Translations under genes and position numbers: made by a program
Assembly (NCBI RefSeq): GCF_011320115.1
Contig: NZ_JAANOZ010000022.1
Span: forward strand, 1 to 33,352
DNA: 33,352 bases
Source of the DNA: Croceibacterium segetis
GTDB lineage: Bacteria > Pseudomonadota > Alphaproteobacteria > Sphingomonadales > Sphingomonadaceae
Reading direction: 5' to 3'
Notes under the pieces: generated by a model
What the model was told of the DNA's origin: nothing
Seen by the model: the letters and a program-made list of their open reading frames with translations, nothing else
Databases searched by the model: none
In this document: in pieces, positions 22,654 to 31,109 of the stretch
Numbering within the stretch: position 1 is the stretch's first letter
Layout of the letters: each line of letters starts with the position of its first letter

Positions 22654-23732
22654 CGGACCGCTCCTGCATCGATCCGGACCGTTTCGCCCTGATGGAGCAG
22701 GTGCGCCCCGAGGGCGACGATACGCTCGCCGGGCCGCAGTCCCGCGGCAATCTGCGCGCTTTCCTCCCCGACGGAGGCAAGCCGTACGGCCCGCCAGCTC
22801 ACCTTGGGATTGCCCCGGCCGTCGACGACCCAGACGCCCGGGCCGTGTCCGCGGTCGTAGACTGCGCCGAGCGGCACCGAAAGGGCCGCGGGTCGGCCCG
22901 GGATGTCGAGTGCGACGACCACAGTCGAACCCAGCGGCGCGGCTGCGGCCGTTCCTCCAAGAACGAAGCGGGCCTCGAAGGTGCGCGTTGCCGGATCGGC
23001 GGCGTCGCTCAGCTGGCGCAAGCGAGCCTCGCCTGCGAGGCCGCTATAGGTCCGCGCCCGGGACAGCGCGCCCAGGGGTGGGCGCACCGGCTCGGGCAAC
23101 GAAACGATCGCCTCGCGCGGACCGGAGTGGGCCAGCCGGACGACCGTCTGCCCGGCGGCGACGACTTGCCCCGGTTCGGCGAGCGTTTCGACGACGGTTC
23201 CGTCGGCATCGGCGACAAGGACGGTATAGCCGGCGTCGTTGCGGCTGACCCGCGCTTGGGCTTCCGCCGCGGTAAGGTCGGCCCGGGCGGCAAGGGCGGC
23301 CGCCTTGGCCTGGTCGTAGGCGGAAGCCGAGACCGCGCCCGCCGCGACGAGATCGCGGTAACGCCGCTCGTCATTGCCCGTCTGGGTTGCCCGGGCACGC
23401 GCGGCGGCAACCGTCGCCGTCGCTGCCTGCGTAGCGAGCGAGTAGTCCGTGGGATCGATGCGCATCAGCGGTTGCCCACGGCGCACCGTCTGGCCGGCGT
23501 CGACGAGCCGGGCGACGACCTTGCCGGCCACGCGAAAACCGAGATCGCTCTGCACCCGCGCGCCGACGACGCCGGTGAATTCGCGATTTCCCGCTTCGGC
23601 GGCGCCGGTCTGCGCGGTCCGCACCAGCGGCGGCATGGTCCGGGGATCGGCATCCGCCTGCCCGCAACTCGAAAGCAGGCTCGCTAGCAGGGCGAGAGGC
23701 CCTGCGCTCCGCGCGAAGGTTAGTGTCGACAC
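22650..23732 (-). CDS. RND efflux periplasmic adaptor (membrane-fusion protein), lipoprotein
   Basis: A 360-residue adaptor. The lipoprotein signal ends LLSSC (lipidated Cys23). Then come the barrel-sandwich (lipoyl) half at about 60-95 (VVARLVDAGQTVRRGQPLMR), an Ala-rich alpha-hairpin at about 98-160, the second lipoyl half (DGTVVETLAEPGQVVAAGQT) and the beta-barrel and membrane-proximal domains. It starts at GTG with AGGAGAG upstream, 33 bp after the SDR gene, and overlaps the pump gene by 4 bp. It links the pump with the outer-membrane factor encoded divergently beyond tetR. Confidence 0.93.
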   Translation of the reverse strand: MSTLTFARSAGPLALLASLLSSCGQADADPRTMPPLVRTAQTGAAEAGNREFTGVVGARVQSDLGFRVAGKVVARLVDAGQTVRRGQPLMRIDPTDYSLATQAATATVAAARARATQTGNDERRYRDLVAAGAVSASAYDQAKAAALAARADLTAAEAQARVSRNDAGYTVLVADADGTVVETLAEPGQVVAAGQTVVRLAHSGPREAIVSLPEPVRPPLGALSRARTYSGLAGEARLRQLSDAADPATRTFEARFVLGGTAAAAPLGSTVVVALDIPGRPAALSVPLGAVYDRGHGPGVWVVDGRGNPKVSWRAVRLASVGEESAQIAAGLRPGERIVALGAHLLHQGETVRIDAGAVR

Positions 23733-23765
23733 GCAAGTCTCTCCTGATGGGTGTGGCCGGGGACG

Positions 23766-24536
23766 TCAGGCTGCCGCGGCCGGCACGAGCGTCTTCGAGG
23801 CATTCCACAACTGTCGGTTGATGAAGCCGGGTGCGAGGCGGCGCATGAAGGCCAGCAGGTTCGATTGCCCGGGGCGAATCTCCTGCTTTCCCGCCCGCAG
23901 CGCGGCGAAGGTCCGGTCCACCAGTTCCTCGGTGGTGATCGTCTTGATTCCGGCTTGCGCGAACTCGCTGGTCATTTCGGTTCGCACCGCCGGCGGCATC
24001 AGGTCGATGACTTCGACGCCGGACCCTTCGAGTTGGAAGCGAAGCGACTGGGTATAGGAATGCACGGCCGCCTTGCTGGCGCTGTAGACCGGCATCGCCG
24101 GGACCGGGACGAAAGCGAGCGCCGACGAAACGTTGATCACCGTCCCGCGATTGGCGGTGAGAATGTCGATCAGGGCCGAAGTCGTGCGGATCACGCCGCC
24201 GACGTTGATCTCCATCTGGTCCATCAGGGCGGCTAGGTCGCCGGCGGGCTCGGTCAGGTTCTCGGCAACGCCGACACCGGCATTGTTCATGAGCACGTCG
24301 AGCTTGGGAAAGTCGCGCTTCAGCCGCGCGGCTAGGGCGGCGATCTGCGCCGGATCTGCGCTGTCGCTCTGGATCGTGTGCAACTTCGGGTGCCGGATTT
24401 TTACGGCGTCCAGCGCTGCCTGGCGGCGGCCGGTGACGATCACCTCGTTGCCGAGTTCGAGAAATTTGCGGGCGAATGCGAGCCCGATGCCGGCGGACCC
24501 GCCGGTGACGAGAATGGTGCGGCCGGTGAGTCTCAT
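23766..24536 (-). CDS. Short-chain dehydrogenase/reductase (DltE-like)
   Basis: A 256-residue NAD(P)-dependent oxidoreductase. It has the nucleotide-binding TGGSAGIG near the start, NNAG at about 88, catalytic Ser in INVSSALAF and the YSASK pair, all in the right order. The C-terminal tail (IRPGQSNLLAFMRRLAPGFI) resembles the DltE-like group. The start at 24536 has GGAGGAAG upstream; an extension to 24593 would run through the operator. It is the first gene of the efflux operon and lies directly downstream of a predicted TetR operator. Modification or detoxification of a compound also exported by the pump is plausible but inferred. Confidence 0.9.
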   Translation of the reverse strand: MRLTGRTILVTGGSAGIGLAFARKFLELGNEVIVTGRRQAALDAVKIRHPKLHTIQSDSADPAQIAALAARLKRDFPKLDVLMNNAGVGVAENLTEPAGDLAALMDQMEINVGGVIRTTSALIDILTANRGTVINVSSALAFVPVPAMPVYSASKAAVHSYTQSLRFQLEGSGVEVIDLMPPAVRTEMTSEFAQAGIKTITTEELVDRTFAALRAGKQEIRPGQSNLLAFMRRLAPGFINRQLWNASKTLVPAAAA

Positions 24537-24577
24537 AAAGCTTCCTCCAGGTGAGTCGGAAGCTGTAATGACGACGA

Positions 24578-24601
24578 GTGACGAAAATGTCAACTAGTCA
24601 C
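24578..24601. promoter_or_regulatory. Predicted TetR operator A
   Basis: A 24-bp palindrome GTGAC-N14-GTCAC, 42 bp upstream of the SDR start and 15 bp from the 3' end of tetR. The same spacing and arms occur at 25276-25299. It would place the SDR-adaptor-pump-hxlR operon under the TetR protein. Confidence 0.65.
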
Positions 24602-24615
24602 AAACAACCGGATGG

Positions 24616-25236
24616 TCAGGGTGCGAGACTGCGCAGTATCAGGCTGGTGACTTCCGCCTGGGCATCGGACGGGAGATCGAGGCTGCGTTGCAGGAACACC
24701 GGATCGATGAACGGAAGGAGGGCATAGAATATCGAGCGGCAAGTCTCGTCGAGCGCCGTCTTGCGTTCGAACTCGCCGCTCTCGCGACCTTCCTTCAGGA
24801 TGGAGCTGAGCAATTGGTTCAGGCGCTCGGTATAAGCTTGCGCGGGCGCCCAGTTCTCCGACGACGCATGAAGGGCGATCTCGTACAGCCTGGGAGTCGC
24901 GGAGGACAGCTCGGCCCGCGCGGCAGCTGCGGTTTTCGCGAATCTCCGCAGCTTGTCGGTCGCGCTTCCTCCTTGCTCGACCGCTTCGCGGACCTGATCG
25001 AACATCCCGTCCACGCAGCTGGCGCAGATGGCCTCGCCGATGGCCTGCTTCGACTCGAAGAAGCGATAGATGTAGGCCTTGGAGAAGCCGATCTGGCGCG
25101 CCAGGTCGGAGACGGTCGTCTTCGTGTAGCCATAGTGGGCGAAGTACTCGTGAGCGGCCTCGACGATCTGATCGCGAACAGAATGTTCCGCTGGACCGCG
25201 GATGGAGGTGGCCTTGCCGGTTGCCTGCGTCTTCAT
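24616..25236 (-). CDS. TetR-family repressor
   Basis: A 206-residue regulator. The HTH domain is at about 18-65 (RDQIVEAAHEYFAHYGYTKT, TVSDLARQIGFSKAYIYRFF, ESKQAIGEAI). The C-terminal ligand domain resembles the AcrR/TetR_C group (AELSSATPRLYEIALHAS). The start at 25236 leaves an N-terminal arm of about 18 residues; a start at 25329 would cross operator B and the neighbouring gene. It is divergent from the outer-membrane factor gene and lies upstream of the SDR-pump operon, with palindromic sites on both sides, the classical layout of a local efflux repressor that also controls itself. Confidence 0.92.
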   Translation of the reverse strand: MKTQATGKATSIRGPAEHSVRDQIVEAAHEYFAHYGYTKTTVSDLARQIGFSKAYIYRFFESKQAIGEAICASCVDGMFDQVREAVEQGGSATDKLRRFAKTAAAARAELSSATPRLYEIALHASSENWAPAQAYTERLNQLLSSILKEGRESGEFERKTALDETCRSIFYALLPFIDPVFLQRSLDLPSDAQAEVTSLILRSLAP

Positions 25237-25275
25237 GGTCGGACCCTTAGCGCAAAAACTCGCGATTGACAAATA

Positions 25276-25299
25276 GTGACTAATGTGGTCATCCGTCAC
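25276..25299. promoter_or_regulatory. Predicted TetR operator B
   Basis: A second GTGAC-N14-GTCAC palindrome, midway between the tetR start (25236) and the outer-membrane factor start (25324). A TTGACA at 25266-25271 beside it could be a -35 box. Binding here would shut both divergent promoters. Confidence 0.65.
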
Positions 25300-25323
25300 A
25301 TAATTCCACCGCGGGATCCTATC

Positions 25324-26772
25324 ATGCAACCTTCACGTTCGACCCTGACGATATCGGCCATAGCAGCGCTCCTGACAGGCTGTGCGGCTGCACCAACCTA
25401 CGTCCGGCCCGCAATGACGGCTCCGCCCACCTTCGTCGGTGGGACGGCCGTAGACGCACGCGCCGGATCGGAAGCCAAAGTCGACTTGGTGACCTGGTGG
25501 CGATCGTTCGACGATCCGCTGCTTGCCAGCCTGGTGGAACGGGCGCTGGCACAGAATCTCGATCTGCAGCAAGCCAGCGCCCGAGTTGCGCAGGCGCGCG
25601 CGGCCCTGCGTCACGCCAACGCAGACCTGCTTCCTTCGGGGCAAGTCAGCGGTCAGGCGAGCGAGGCTTACCAGTCGCTCGAGACGCCGCAGGGCCGAAT
25701 CGCCAGCGCCCTGCCGGGCTTCGAGAGAGAGGCGCAAGGCTACGAGCTAAATCTCGGCGCGAGCTGGGAGCTCGACTTGTTCGGGGGTAAGGACGCGGCT
25801 CGCGATGCCGCGCGGGCCAATTGGCAGGCTTCGGCGGCGGCGGCCACCGCCGCACGGCTGACGGTCGCGGCACAGACGGCCGACACGTACATTGCCATTC
25901 GCAGCCTGCAGGCGCGGCTCGACGTGGCGCGCGGCCAACAACAGATCCAGCAACAGCTGGTCGACCTGATCGAGCTGCGCTATCGCAAAGGGGTGACCGC
26001 CGAGCTGCAGTTGCAGCAAGCGCAAGGTGCGCTCGCGCGAGTGAGCGCCTCGGTGCCCGAGCTGCAGCAGAACCTCGATAAGGCGATGAACGCCCTCGAC
26101 ATCCTCCTCGGCCTCCAGCCCGGCACGACCCGGCCGGAACTCGCCGCTGCCGCGCCCATTCCGGCTGCGCCGGCCGTTTCGAGCGCGGGAGGCCCCGCCG
26201 CCTTGCTGCGCAGACGGCCGGATATCATCGCCGCCGAACGCACGCTCGCCGCCTCGAACGCGAGGATCGGCGTCGCCATGGCCGAGTATTATCCCAAGTT
26301 CTCGCTCGGTGGGCTCCTCGGCACGGCAACGATGGGGCTCGGCGGCCTGTTCGGCGGCAACGCGACGCAGGCCGGCGGGATCCTCGGCCTGCGTTGGCGG
26401 CTGTTCGACTTCGGCCGGATCGACGCCGAGATCGCCGCGGCCAAAGGCCGCAATACCGAAGCCCTGGCAGCCTATCGCCTGACGGTCCTGCGGGCCTCCG
26501 AAGACGTGGAGAATGCCTTCTCAGCTCTGATCAACCAGCAGCAGCGCGCGCAGATCCTGGTCCAGGGGCATACATCCTGGACCAAAGCCCGCGCATCCGC
26601 GTTTGCCGGCTACAAGGGCGGGGTTTCGACGCTGCTGGACGTGCTCGACGCAGACCAGCATCTGCTCGAAAACCGCGACGCCGAAATCCAGGCCAAGGCG
26701 GCCGCCGCTCGCGCAGCGGTCGCTTCGTTCCGGGCTCTTGGCGGCGGCTGGGAGGCACCATCACAGGCGTGA
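25324..26772 (+). CDS. Outer-membrane efflux factor, NodT-type lipoprotein
   Basis: A 482-residue TolC-like channel protein. The lipoprotein signal ends LLTGC (Cys20). The mature part has YVRP near the start, DPLLASLVERALAQNLDLQQ, two long helical hairpins rich in Ala/Gln (about 75-220 and 290-460), RRPDIIAAERTLAASNARIG and the LRWRLFDFGRI motif before the second hairpin, as in NodT/OprM proteins. The start at 25324 puts the lipobox in place; an upstream start at 25276 overlaps operator B. It is transcribed divergently from tetR and completes the RND tripartite pump. Confidence 0.93.
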   Translation: MQPSRSTLTISAIAALLTGCAAAPTYVRPAMTAPPTFVGGTAVDARAGSEAKVDLVTWWRSFDDPLLASLVERALAQNLDLQQASARVAQARAALRHANADLLPSGQVSGQASEAYQSLETPQGRIASALPGFEREAQGYELNLGASWELDLFGGKDAARDAARANWQASAAAATAARLTVAAQTADTYIAIRSLQARLDVARGQQQIQQQLVDLIELRYRKGVTAELQLQQAQGALARVSASVPELQQNLDKAMNALDILLGLQPGTTRPELAAAAPIPAAPAVSSAGGPAALLRRRPDIIAAERTLAASNARIGVAMAEYYPKFSLGGLLGTATMGLGGLFGGNATQAGGILGLRWRLFDFGRIDAEIAAAKGRNTEALAAYRLTVLRASEDVENAFSALINQQQRAQILVQGHTSWTKARASAFAGYKGGVSTLLDVLDADQHLLENRDAEIQAKAAAARAAVASFRALGGGWEAPSQA

Positions 26773-26877
26773 CTTCCGAAACTGCTGGCCAGATGCAAAC
26801 GCCTGTGACGGCTGCTCTCGAGAAGCTGTAACCAATAGAGGACAGACCGCTTCCGGCCATCAACGGTCGTGTCTGAA

Positions 26878-27087
26878 TCAATCTAGCTCGTAGCCGGGCC
26901 GTCGCTGACCCAGATTTGAAGGTCGCGGTACCCGCTTTCCTTTAGTGCGGCTGGTCAGGTGGAACTGCCAACATCGGTCGCAGCGATAATGCCGCAGCGA
27001 GCCGGGGATGTCGCGAGCGGCTTCGATCGCCGCTGCTTCGGTGCGGTATCTTACCTTCGTCGAGCAGATGCTGAGCCTGGTGCGCAT
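26878..27087 (-). CDS. Small zinc-ribbon-like protein
   Basis: A 69-residue basic protein: KVRYRTEAAAIEAA, then HYRCDRCWQFHLTSRTKGKR. The CxxC followed by HLTSR is a conserved pattern in small alphaproteobacterial proteins of unknown function. With an upstream Cys it could hold zinc and touch nucleic acid, which the basic tail favours. Its start lies 6 bp after the stop of the ABC-F gene, so the two are probably co-transcribed. It converges with the outer-membrane factor gene; the ends are 105 bp apart. Confidence 0.75.
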   Translation of the reverse strand: MRTRLSICSTKVRYRTEAAAIEAARDIPGSLRHYRCDRCWQFHLTSRTKGKRVPRPSNLGQRRPGYELD

Positions 27088-27093
27088 GGACTG

Positions 27094-28959
27094 CTAAGCT
27101 ACCTGCTGTTCAAGGCTTTCGCTTGCGTCGAGCCACTGGCGTTCGGCGGCTTCGAGTTCCTGCACCATGACTGCCCTGCGGCGCGCGAGTTCGCCTGCCG
27201 TCAAGCGGGTCAAATCAGCAGTAGCCGAAGCGGGATCGGCCAGCGCCTGCTCGATTGAGGTAATCTGGCCCTGCAATCGAGCGATCAGCTTCTCCGCGTC
27301 GAGGATGGCGCTGCGAGCCTTTCGGGCCTCCTCGCGCGAATGGGCATCCACACGGCGATCCTTCTTCTTCGGGTTCGACCCCCGGTTCTCTTTGGGCTGG
27401 TTCCGGCCGAGCACGAAGTCGATGTAATCCTCAATGCTTCCTACATAGTCGACGGCGGTACCATCGTCGACCAGCACCAACTTGTCCGCAGTCAGCTCGA
27501 TCATGTGGCGATCGTGGCTGATCAGGATGACTGCACCTTCGAACTCGTTGAGTGCCTGGATCAACGCTTCGCGGGAATCGACGTCGAGGTGGTTGGTCGG
27601 CTCGTCGAGGATTAGCAGGTGTGGCGCCTCGCGGGTGATCAGAGCGAGCGCGAGCCGTGCGCGCTCTCCGCCGGACAGTTGAACCACCTTGGTCGTCGAG
27701 CGGTTGCCTGAAAAGCCGAACCGGCCGAGCTGGCTCCTGACCGCAAACGGCGTCATGCCTTTCATCGCTCGGGTCATGAGCTCGAGCGGCGTGTCGTGCG
27801 AGGCGAGTTCTTCGACCTGGTACTGCGTGAAGTAGCCCACTCGCATTCGGCCCGACGCCTGCATCTCCCCTTCGACAGGGATGAGCTGCGCGGCAAGCAG
27901 TCGGGCAAGCGTGGTCTTGCCATTGCCATTGCGGCCGAGCAGCGCGATCCGGTCGCCGGGGTCGATGCGCAAGTTGAGCCGGCGAAGAATCGGCTCGCCA
28001 CCATAGCCGACCGCAGCAAGGTCGAGCGTTATCAGCGGCGGCCGCATCTCCTCCGGGTTTGGGAAATCGAAGCTGAGGCTCGGGTCTTCCATCAGGGCGG
28101 CAATCGGCTGCATCTTGGCCAGCATCTTGGCGCGCGACTGGGCCTGCTTGGCCGTGGAGGCGCGGGCGCTGTTGCGCGCGACATAATCCTGCAGCCGCGC
28201 CCGCTGGGCATCCTGCGACGCCTTGGCCGCGGCAAGTTGCGCGGCGCGCTGCGCACGCTGCGTCTCGAATGCGTCGTATCCGCCCGGATAGAGCGTGAGC
28301 TTGCCGCCTTGCAGGTGAAGGATGGTGTCGACCACGTTGTTGAGCAGGTCGCGCTCGTGGCTGATCAGGATCAGGGTGCCTGGATAGGCCTTGAGGAAGT
28401 TCTCGAGCCACAGCGTCGATTCAAGATCAAGGTGGTTCGATGGCTCGTCGAGTAAAAGGATGTCGGGCGCAGAGAACAGCAGCGCGGCCAGTGCTACGCG
28501 CATCTTCCAGCCTCCCGAGAAGCTGTCGAGCGGTTGCGCCAGCATGGCTTCGTCGAAGCCGAGCCCAGTGAGGATGATCGCGGCGCGCGAAGGGGCCGTA
28601 TAGGCATCAATAGCCAACAGTCGCTCGTGAATGTCGCCAAGCCTGTCGGGATCGGTGCAATGATTGGCTTCGTCGAGCAGCCTGGTCCGCTCGACATCCG
28701 CCGACAGCACAGCATCAAAAGGGCTGATCGCGCCGCTGGGCGCTTCTTGCGCGATGTAGCCAAGCCGCGTGCGGCGCGGCCTCTCTATCGATCCCTCGTC
28801 CGGCTCGAGCTGGCCGACGAGGACCTTCATCAGCGTCGACTTGCCGGCCCCGTTACGGCCGATCAGTCCGACCCGCCCGCCGGGTGGGATCGCAGCCGAG
28901 GCGCGGTCGAGGATCGTGCGGCCGCCAAGCCGCACGGTGATGGTGTTGATCATAATCAT
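27094..28959 (-). CDS. ABC-F family ATPase (Uup/YheS-like)
   Basis: A 621-residue protein with two ATP-binding cassettes and no TM segments. Cassette 1 has Walker A GRNGAGKST (34-42), signature SFSGGWKMRVAL and Walker B ILLLDEPSNHLD. Cassette 2 has GRNGNGKTT, QLSGGERARLAL and LILDEPTNHLD. The interdomain linker and a basic C-terminal coiled coil (RKARSAILDAEKLIARLQGQ) are typical of ABC-F proteins that act on ribosomes or translation factors. It is full length. An alternative start two codons later (28953) is possible. Cellular role by subfamily: general translation factor rather than drug resistance, by inference. Confidence 0.92.
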   Translation of the reverse strand: MIMINTITVRLGGRTILDRASAAIPPGGRVGLIGRNGAGKSTLMKVLVGQLEPDEGSIERPRRTRLGYIAQEAPSGAISPFDAVLSADVERTRLLDEANHCTDPDRLGDIHERLLAIDAYTAPSRAAIILTGLGFDEAMLAQPLDSFSGGWKMRVALAALLFSAPDILLLDEPSNHLDLESTLWLENFLKAYPGTLILISHERDLLNNVVDTILHLQGGKLTLYPGGYDAFETQRAQRAAQLAAAKASQDAQRARLQDYVARNSARASTAKQAQSRAKMLAKMQPIAALMEDPSLSFDFPNPEEMRPPLITLDLAAVGYGGEPILRRLNLRIDPGDRIALLGRNGNGKTTLARLLAAQLIPVEGEMQASGRMRVGYFTQYQVEELASHDTPLELMTRAMKGMTPFAVRSQLGRFGFSGNRSTTKVVQLSGGERARLALALITREAPHLLILDEPTNHLDVDSREALIQALNEFEGAVILISHDRHMIELTADKLVLVDDGTAVDYVGSIEDYIDFVLGRNQPKENRGSNPKKKDRRVDAHSREEARKARSAILDAEKLIARLQGQITSIEQALADPASATADLTRLTAGELARRRAVMVQELEAAERQWLDASESLEQQVA

Positions 28960-29212
28960 TGCGGCGCGCCCCTAGCAGCGCATCGCAGCAATCCCAACTA
29001 ATGGATCCTAGCACCCCCCCTCTGCCCGTTGGTGATCAGGGTGGGGGCTGCTCTTTTACAAGTTCGTCCTAAACCGGACGGTCTGCTAACGGCCATTCCA
29101 AGCCATTCAAGCGTGCTGCGACGGAATGTCCGCTTAGGGTCGTTTCCAGACCGACCGCTAACGGTGGAACACGGACGTTTTTTGTTCCGTCGTTAGAAGA
29201 GCTCCCCCGTCG
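28960..29212. repeat. Intergenic region with REP-like repeats
   Basis: The ABC-F promoter should lie at the left end. A C-run/G-run pair (GCACCCCCCC and GGGTGGGGGC, 29010-29051) could form a hairpin. From about 29105 to 29175 there are GGAATGTCCGCTTAGGGTCG-type and GACCGCTAACGGTGGAACACG-type repeat pieces of the dispersed family. No gene. Confidence 0.45.
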
Positions 29213-30241
29213 TCAGCGCCCAGGCGGCGCGATCGGTTGGAACATCCCGCCGGTGATCCTGCCGTCGGCGTCAAGCGCGGCCGACATGATCACGCCGCCG
29301 TTAGCGAACACGAGGTCGAAGGCGTCGTCGCCCATCTCGCCTCGCCCGAGGAAAGTCATCGACTTCAGCTGGCCCATCGAGCTGAACAGCGGACGTGTCC
29401 TAGGCAGGTCCTGGCGGACCACTTGGGCGAACTGCGGAGAGAGCTTGCCATAGTCGGGCGAGCCGCTCGCCACCCCCGCGACAAACCCACGCAACGCAGC
29501 TTCGGTGCCGGGGGCTGGCGCCGAGCCGCTCAACGGTCGGAGAATGCCGCCGGCCATCCTGCCGTCGCTGTCGAGCCCGGCCGACATGATCGCCGAACCG
29601 TTGGCAAACACCAAGTGGTAGGCGTCGCCGCCCATCCCGTCGCGCCCGAGGAAAGTCACCGACTTCAGCTCGCCCATCGAGCTGAACATGGGATGCGTCA
29701 CGGGCAGGTCCCGGCGGACGATCGGGGCAAACTGCGGAGAGAGCTTGTCGTAGTCGGGCGAGCCGCTCGCCAGCCCGGCGACAAGCGTTCGCAAGACAGC
29801 CTCGGTGCCGGGGGTCGGCACTGCGCCGGGGGTGAGTGCCGGTTGTCCAGCCGGCGCCACCTGTTGGTTATTGGCCGCTTGCGAGAAGCCTGCGGGCTGC
29901 AAAAGAAAGGCGAGCACAGTAGCTCCAAGCATAATCATGATGGGCACTCCCAGCACTGTTAGACGAGTGACGCCTGAGTGTAGCGGGAGAGGATCAGCAA
30001 CAAGGTCCGGCGATTGGGGTACCGCTTGGCCGTACCCTTCGGCCTCACCGAGCATCCGGGCGGCTTCCAAGGACGAAGTCGCGCCAAGCTTGGTGCGCGC
30101 CATCTTGAGTCGCTTCTCGATTGCATGGTGCGAAACGCCGAGATCTGCGGCGATTTCCTTGGCAGACCTGTGCTGTAGCCATTGCCGCAGGCAAACCTTC
30201 TCGCGCTCAGTCAATCTCGAGAGTGACTCGCCGTCGTCCAT
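29213..30241 (-). CDS. LuxR-type HTH protein with TM helix and duplicated C-terminal domain
   Basis: A 342-residue protein. A GerE/LuxR-type HTH at about 8-62 (LTEREKVCLRQWLQHRSAKE, IAADLGVSHHAIEKRLKMAR) is followed by a single TM helix at about 93-115, then two 100-residue repeats in the probable periplasm (144-243 and 244-342). Each repeat reads PGTEA..., SGSPDY.KLSPQFA, DLP, FSSMG.LKS.TFLGR, LVFANG and DGR..GG. The start at 30241 is chosen because the GTG at 30334 lies in repeat DNA. The layout suggests a one-component membrane-bound regulator with an outside sensor; the C-terminal domain resembles those appended to some secreted hydrolases. No signal or target is known. Confidence 0.8.
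   Translation of the reverse strand: MDDGESLSRLTEREKVCLRQWLQHRSAKEIAADLGVSHHAIEKRLKMARTKLGATSSLEAARMLGEAEGYGQAVPQSPDLVADPLPLHSGVTRLTVLGVPIMIMLGATVLAFLLQPAGFSQAANNQQVAPAGQPALTPGAVPTPGTEAVLRTLVAGLASGSPDYDKLSPQFAPIVRRDLPVTHPMFSSMGELKSVTFLGRDGMGGDAYHLVFANGSAIMSAGLDSDGRMAGGILRPLSGSAPAPGTEAALRGFVAGVASGSPDYGKLSPQFAQVVRQDLPRTRPLFSSMGQLKSMTFLGRGEMGDDAFDLVFANGGVIMSAALDADGRITGGMFQPIAPPGR
29216..29812 (-). repeat. Tandem 300-bp coding duplication
   Basis: Copy 1 (29513-29812) and copy 2 (29216-29512) lie in exactly 300-bp register and remain clearly similar at DNA level, for example around 29256 and 29556 and around 29341 and 29641. Together they encode the two C-terminal domains of the LuxR-HTH protein. 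Confidence 0.85.
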
Positions 30242-30420
30242 TGAAGAAGGGATAAAGACTGTCGCCGTTCGTAGATAGTACGGTCCGCCAGTAAAACGGA
30301 CTAGAAAGGGTCGATCGCGTGTCTGCTTTCCCACTCATAACGGCGGCTCAGCGGCCGCTCGCGGACGACCAGAAGCGGAATGTCTGCTCCATAAGCCTTT
30401 GGCTCACCGCGAACGGCCTG

Positions 30421-30575
30421 AATGGGTCGAAAGCAGACGTTTGGCTGGATTGCCCCGTTTGGGTCGAAAGCAGACATTTGGTGAATGTCGGGTTTGGACC
30501 GTATGCAGACCGTCCGATTTGAAGGTCCGCTTTTGCGGCGGGCACGTCTGCAATGGGTGGAAAGAGGACATTGCC
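30421..30575. repeat. Cluster of four degenerate REP-like units
   Basis: Units at 30421-30444, 30458-30481, 30493-30516 and 30552-30575 share the pattern (A/T)TGGGTCGAAAGCAGAC.TT; the first two are nearly identical and the others degenerate. A related TGTCTGCTTTCCCACTCAT piece lies at 30319-30338. They fill the divergent region between the LuxR-HTH and SnoaL-like genes, so they may affect both promoters. Confidence 0.6.
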
Positions 30576-30620
30576 CTCGCAAACTGCTAGGCTCCTTCTT
30601 CCGTTGCAGGGGATACAGAT

Positions 30621-31103
30621 ATGGCGCCCAGAGAGCTAATCTTGGGAGCTGTGCTCTTATCGTGTTCGGCCGTAGGAGCTGCGCAAGGTGGGGAAGCACA
30701 GGCTCGCCCGGCTTGCACAGGCAGCGAGGAGGAAAACCGAAACATCGTGCTGGCCTTCTACAAAGAGGCGTTAGTCGGACTGAAGCCGCGCCCAGCGTTC
30801 GAGCGCCACATGAGTGCCGGCTTCATTGAGCATAAGCCCGACGTACCGGAGGGTACCCGCGCGGCGACGGCGAGCTTCTTGGAGCAACTTATAGCGAACG
30901 CGCCCCAGCCCAAGTGGACAGTTGAGCGCACAATTGCTGAGGGCGACTTAGTGTTTTTACACGCTCGTTTCAGCCCAGCTGCCGGTGCGGCTGATTATGC
31001 AATCGCCGATGTTTTTAGACTCAGTGGCTGCAAGATTGTGGAGCACTGGGACGTCGTGGCCCCGCCACCGGAGGACCAGCGCAATCCAAACTCGCGCTTT
31101 TAG
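30621..31103 (+). CDS. Secreted SnoaL-like (NTF2-fold) protein
   Basis: A 160-residue protein. Residues 1-25 are a signal peptide (LILGAVLLSCSAVGAA). The rest follows the SnoaL-like cone fold: NRNIVLAFYKEALVG at the start, HMSAGFIEHKPDVPEGTRAA, then VERTIAEGDLVFLHARFS and ADVFRLSGCKIVEHWDVV. The final EHWDVV is the usual closing strand. Related proteins are polyketide cyclases or small-molecule binding proteins; the substrate here is unknown. AGGGGA precedes the ATG. A strong inverted repeat lies 7 bp after the stop codon. Confidence 0.83.
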   Translation: MAPRELILGAVLLSCSAVGAAQGGEAQARPACTGSEEENRNIVLAFYKEALVGLKPRPAFERHMSAGFIEHKPDVPEGTRAATASFLEQLIANAPQPKWTVERTIAEGDLVFLHARFSPAAGAADYAIADVFRLSGCKIVEHWDVVAPPPEDQRNPNSRF

Positions 31104-31109
31104 GTTTAA

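Noticed and set aside
30421-30575. CRISPR array
   Set aside because: Only four degenerate units with uneven spacing, and the repeat core occurs in other gaps; no cas genes.
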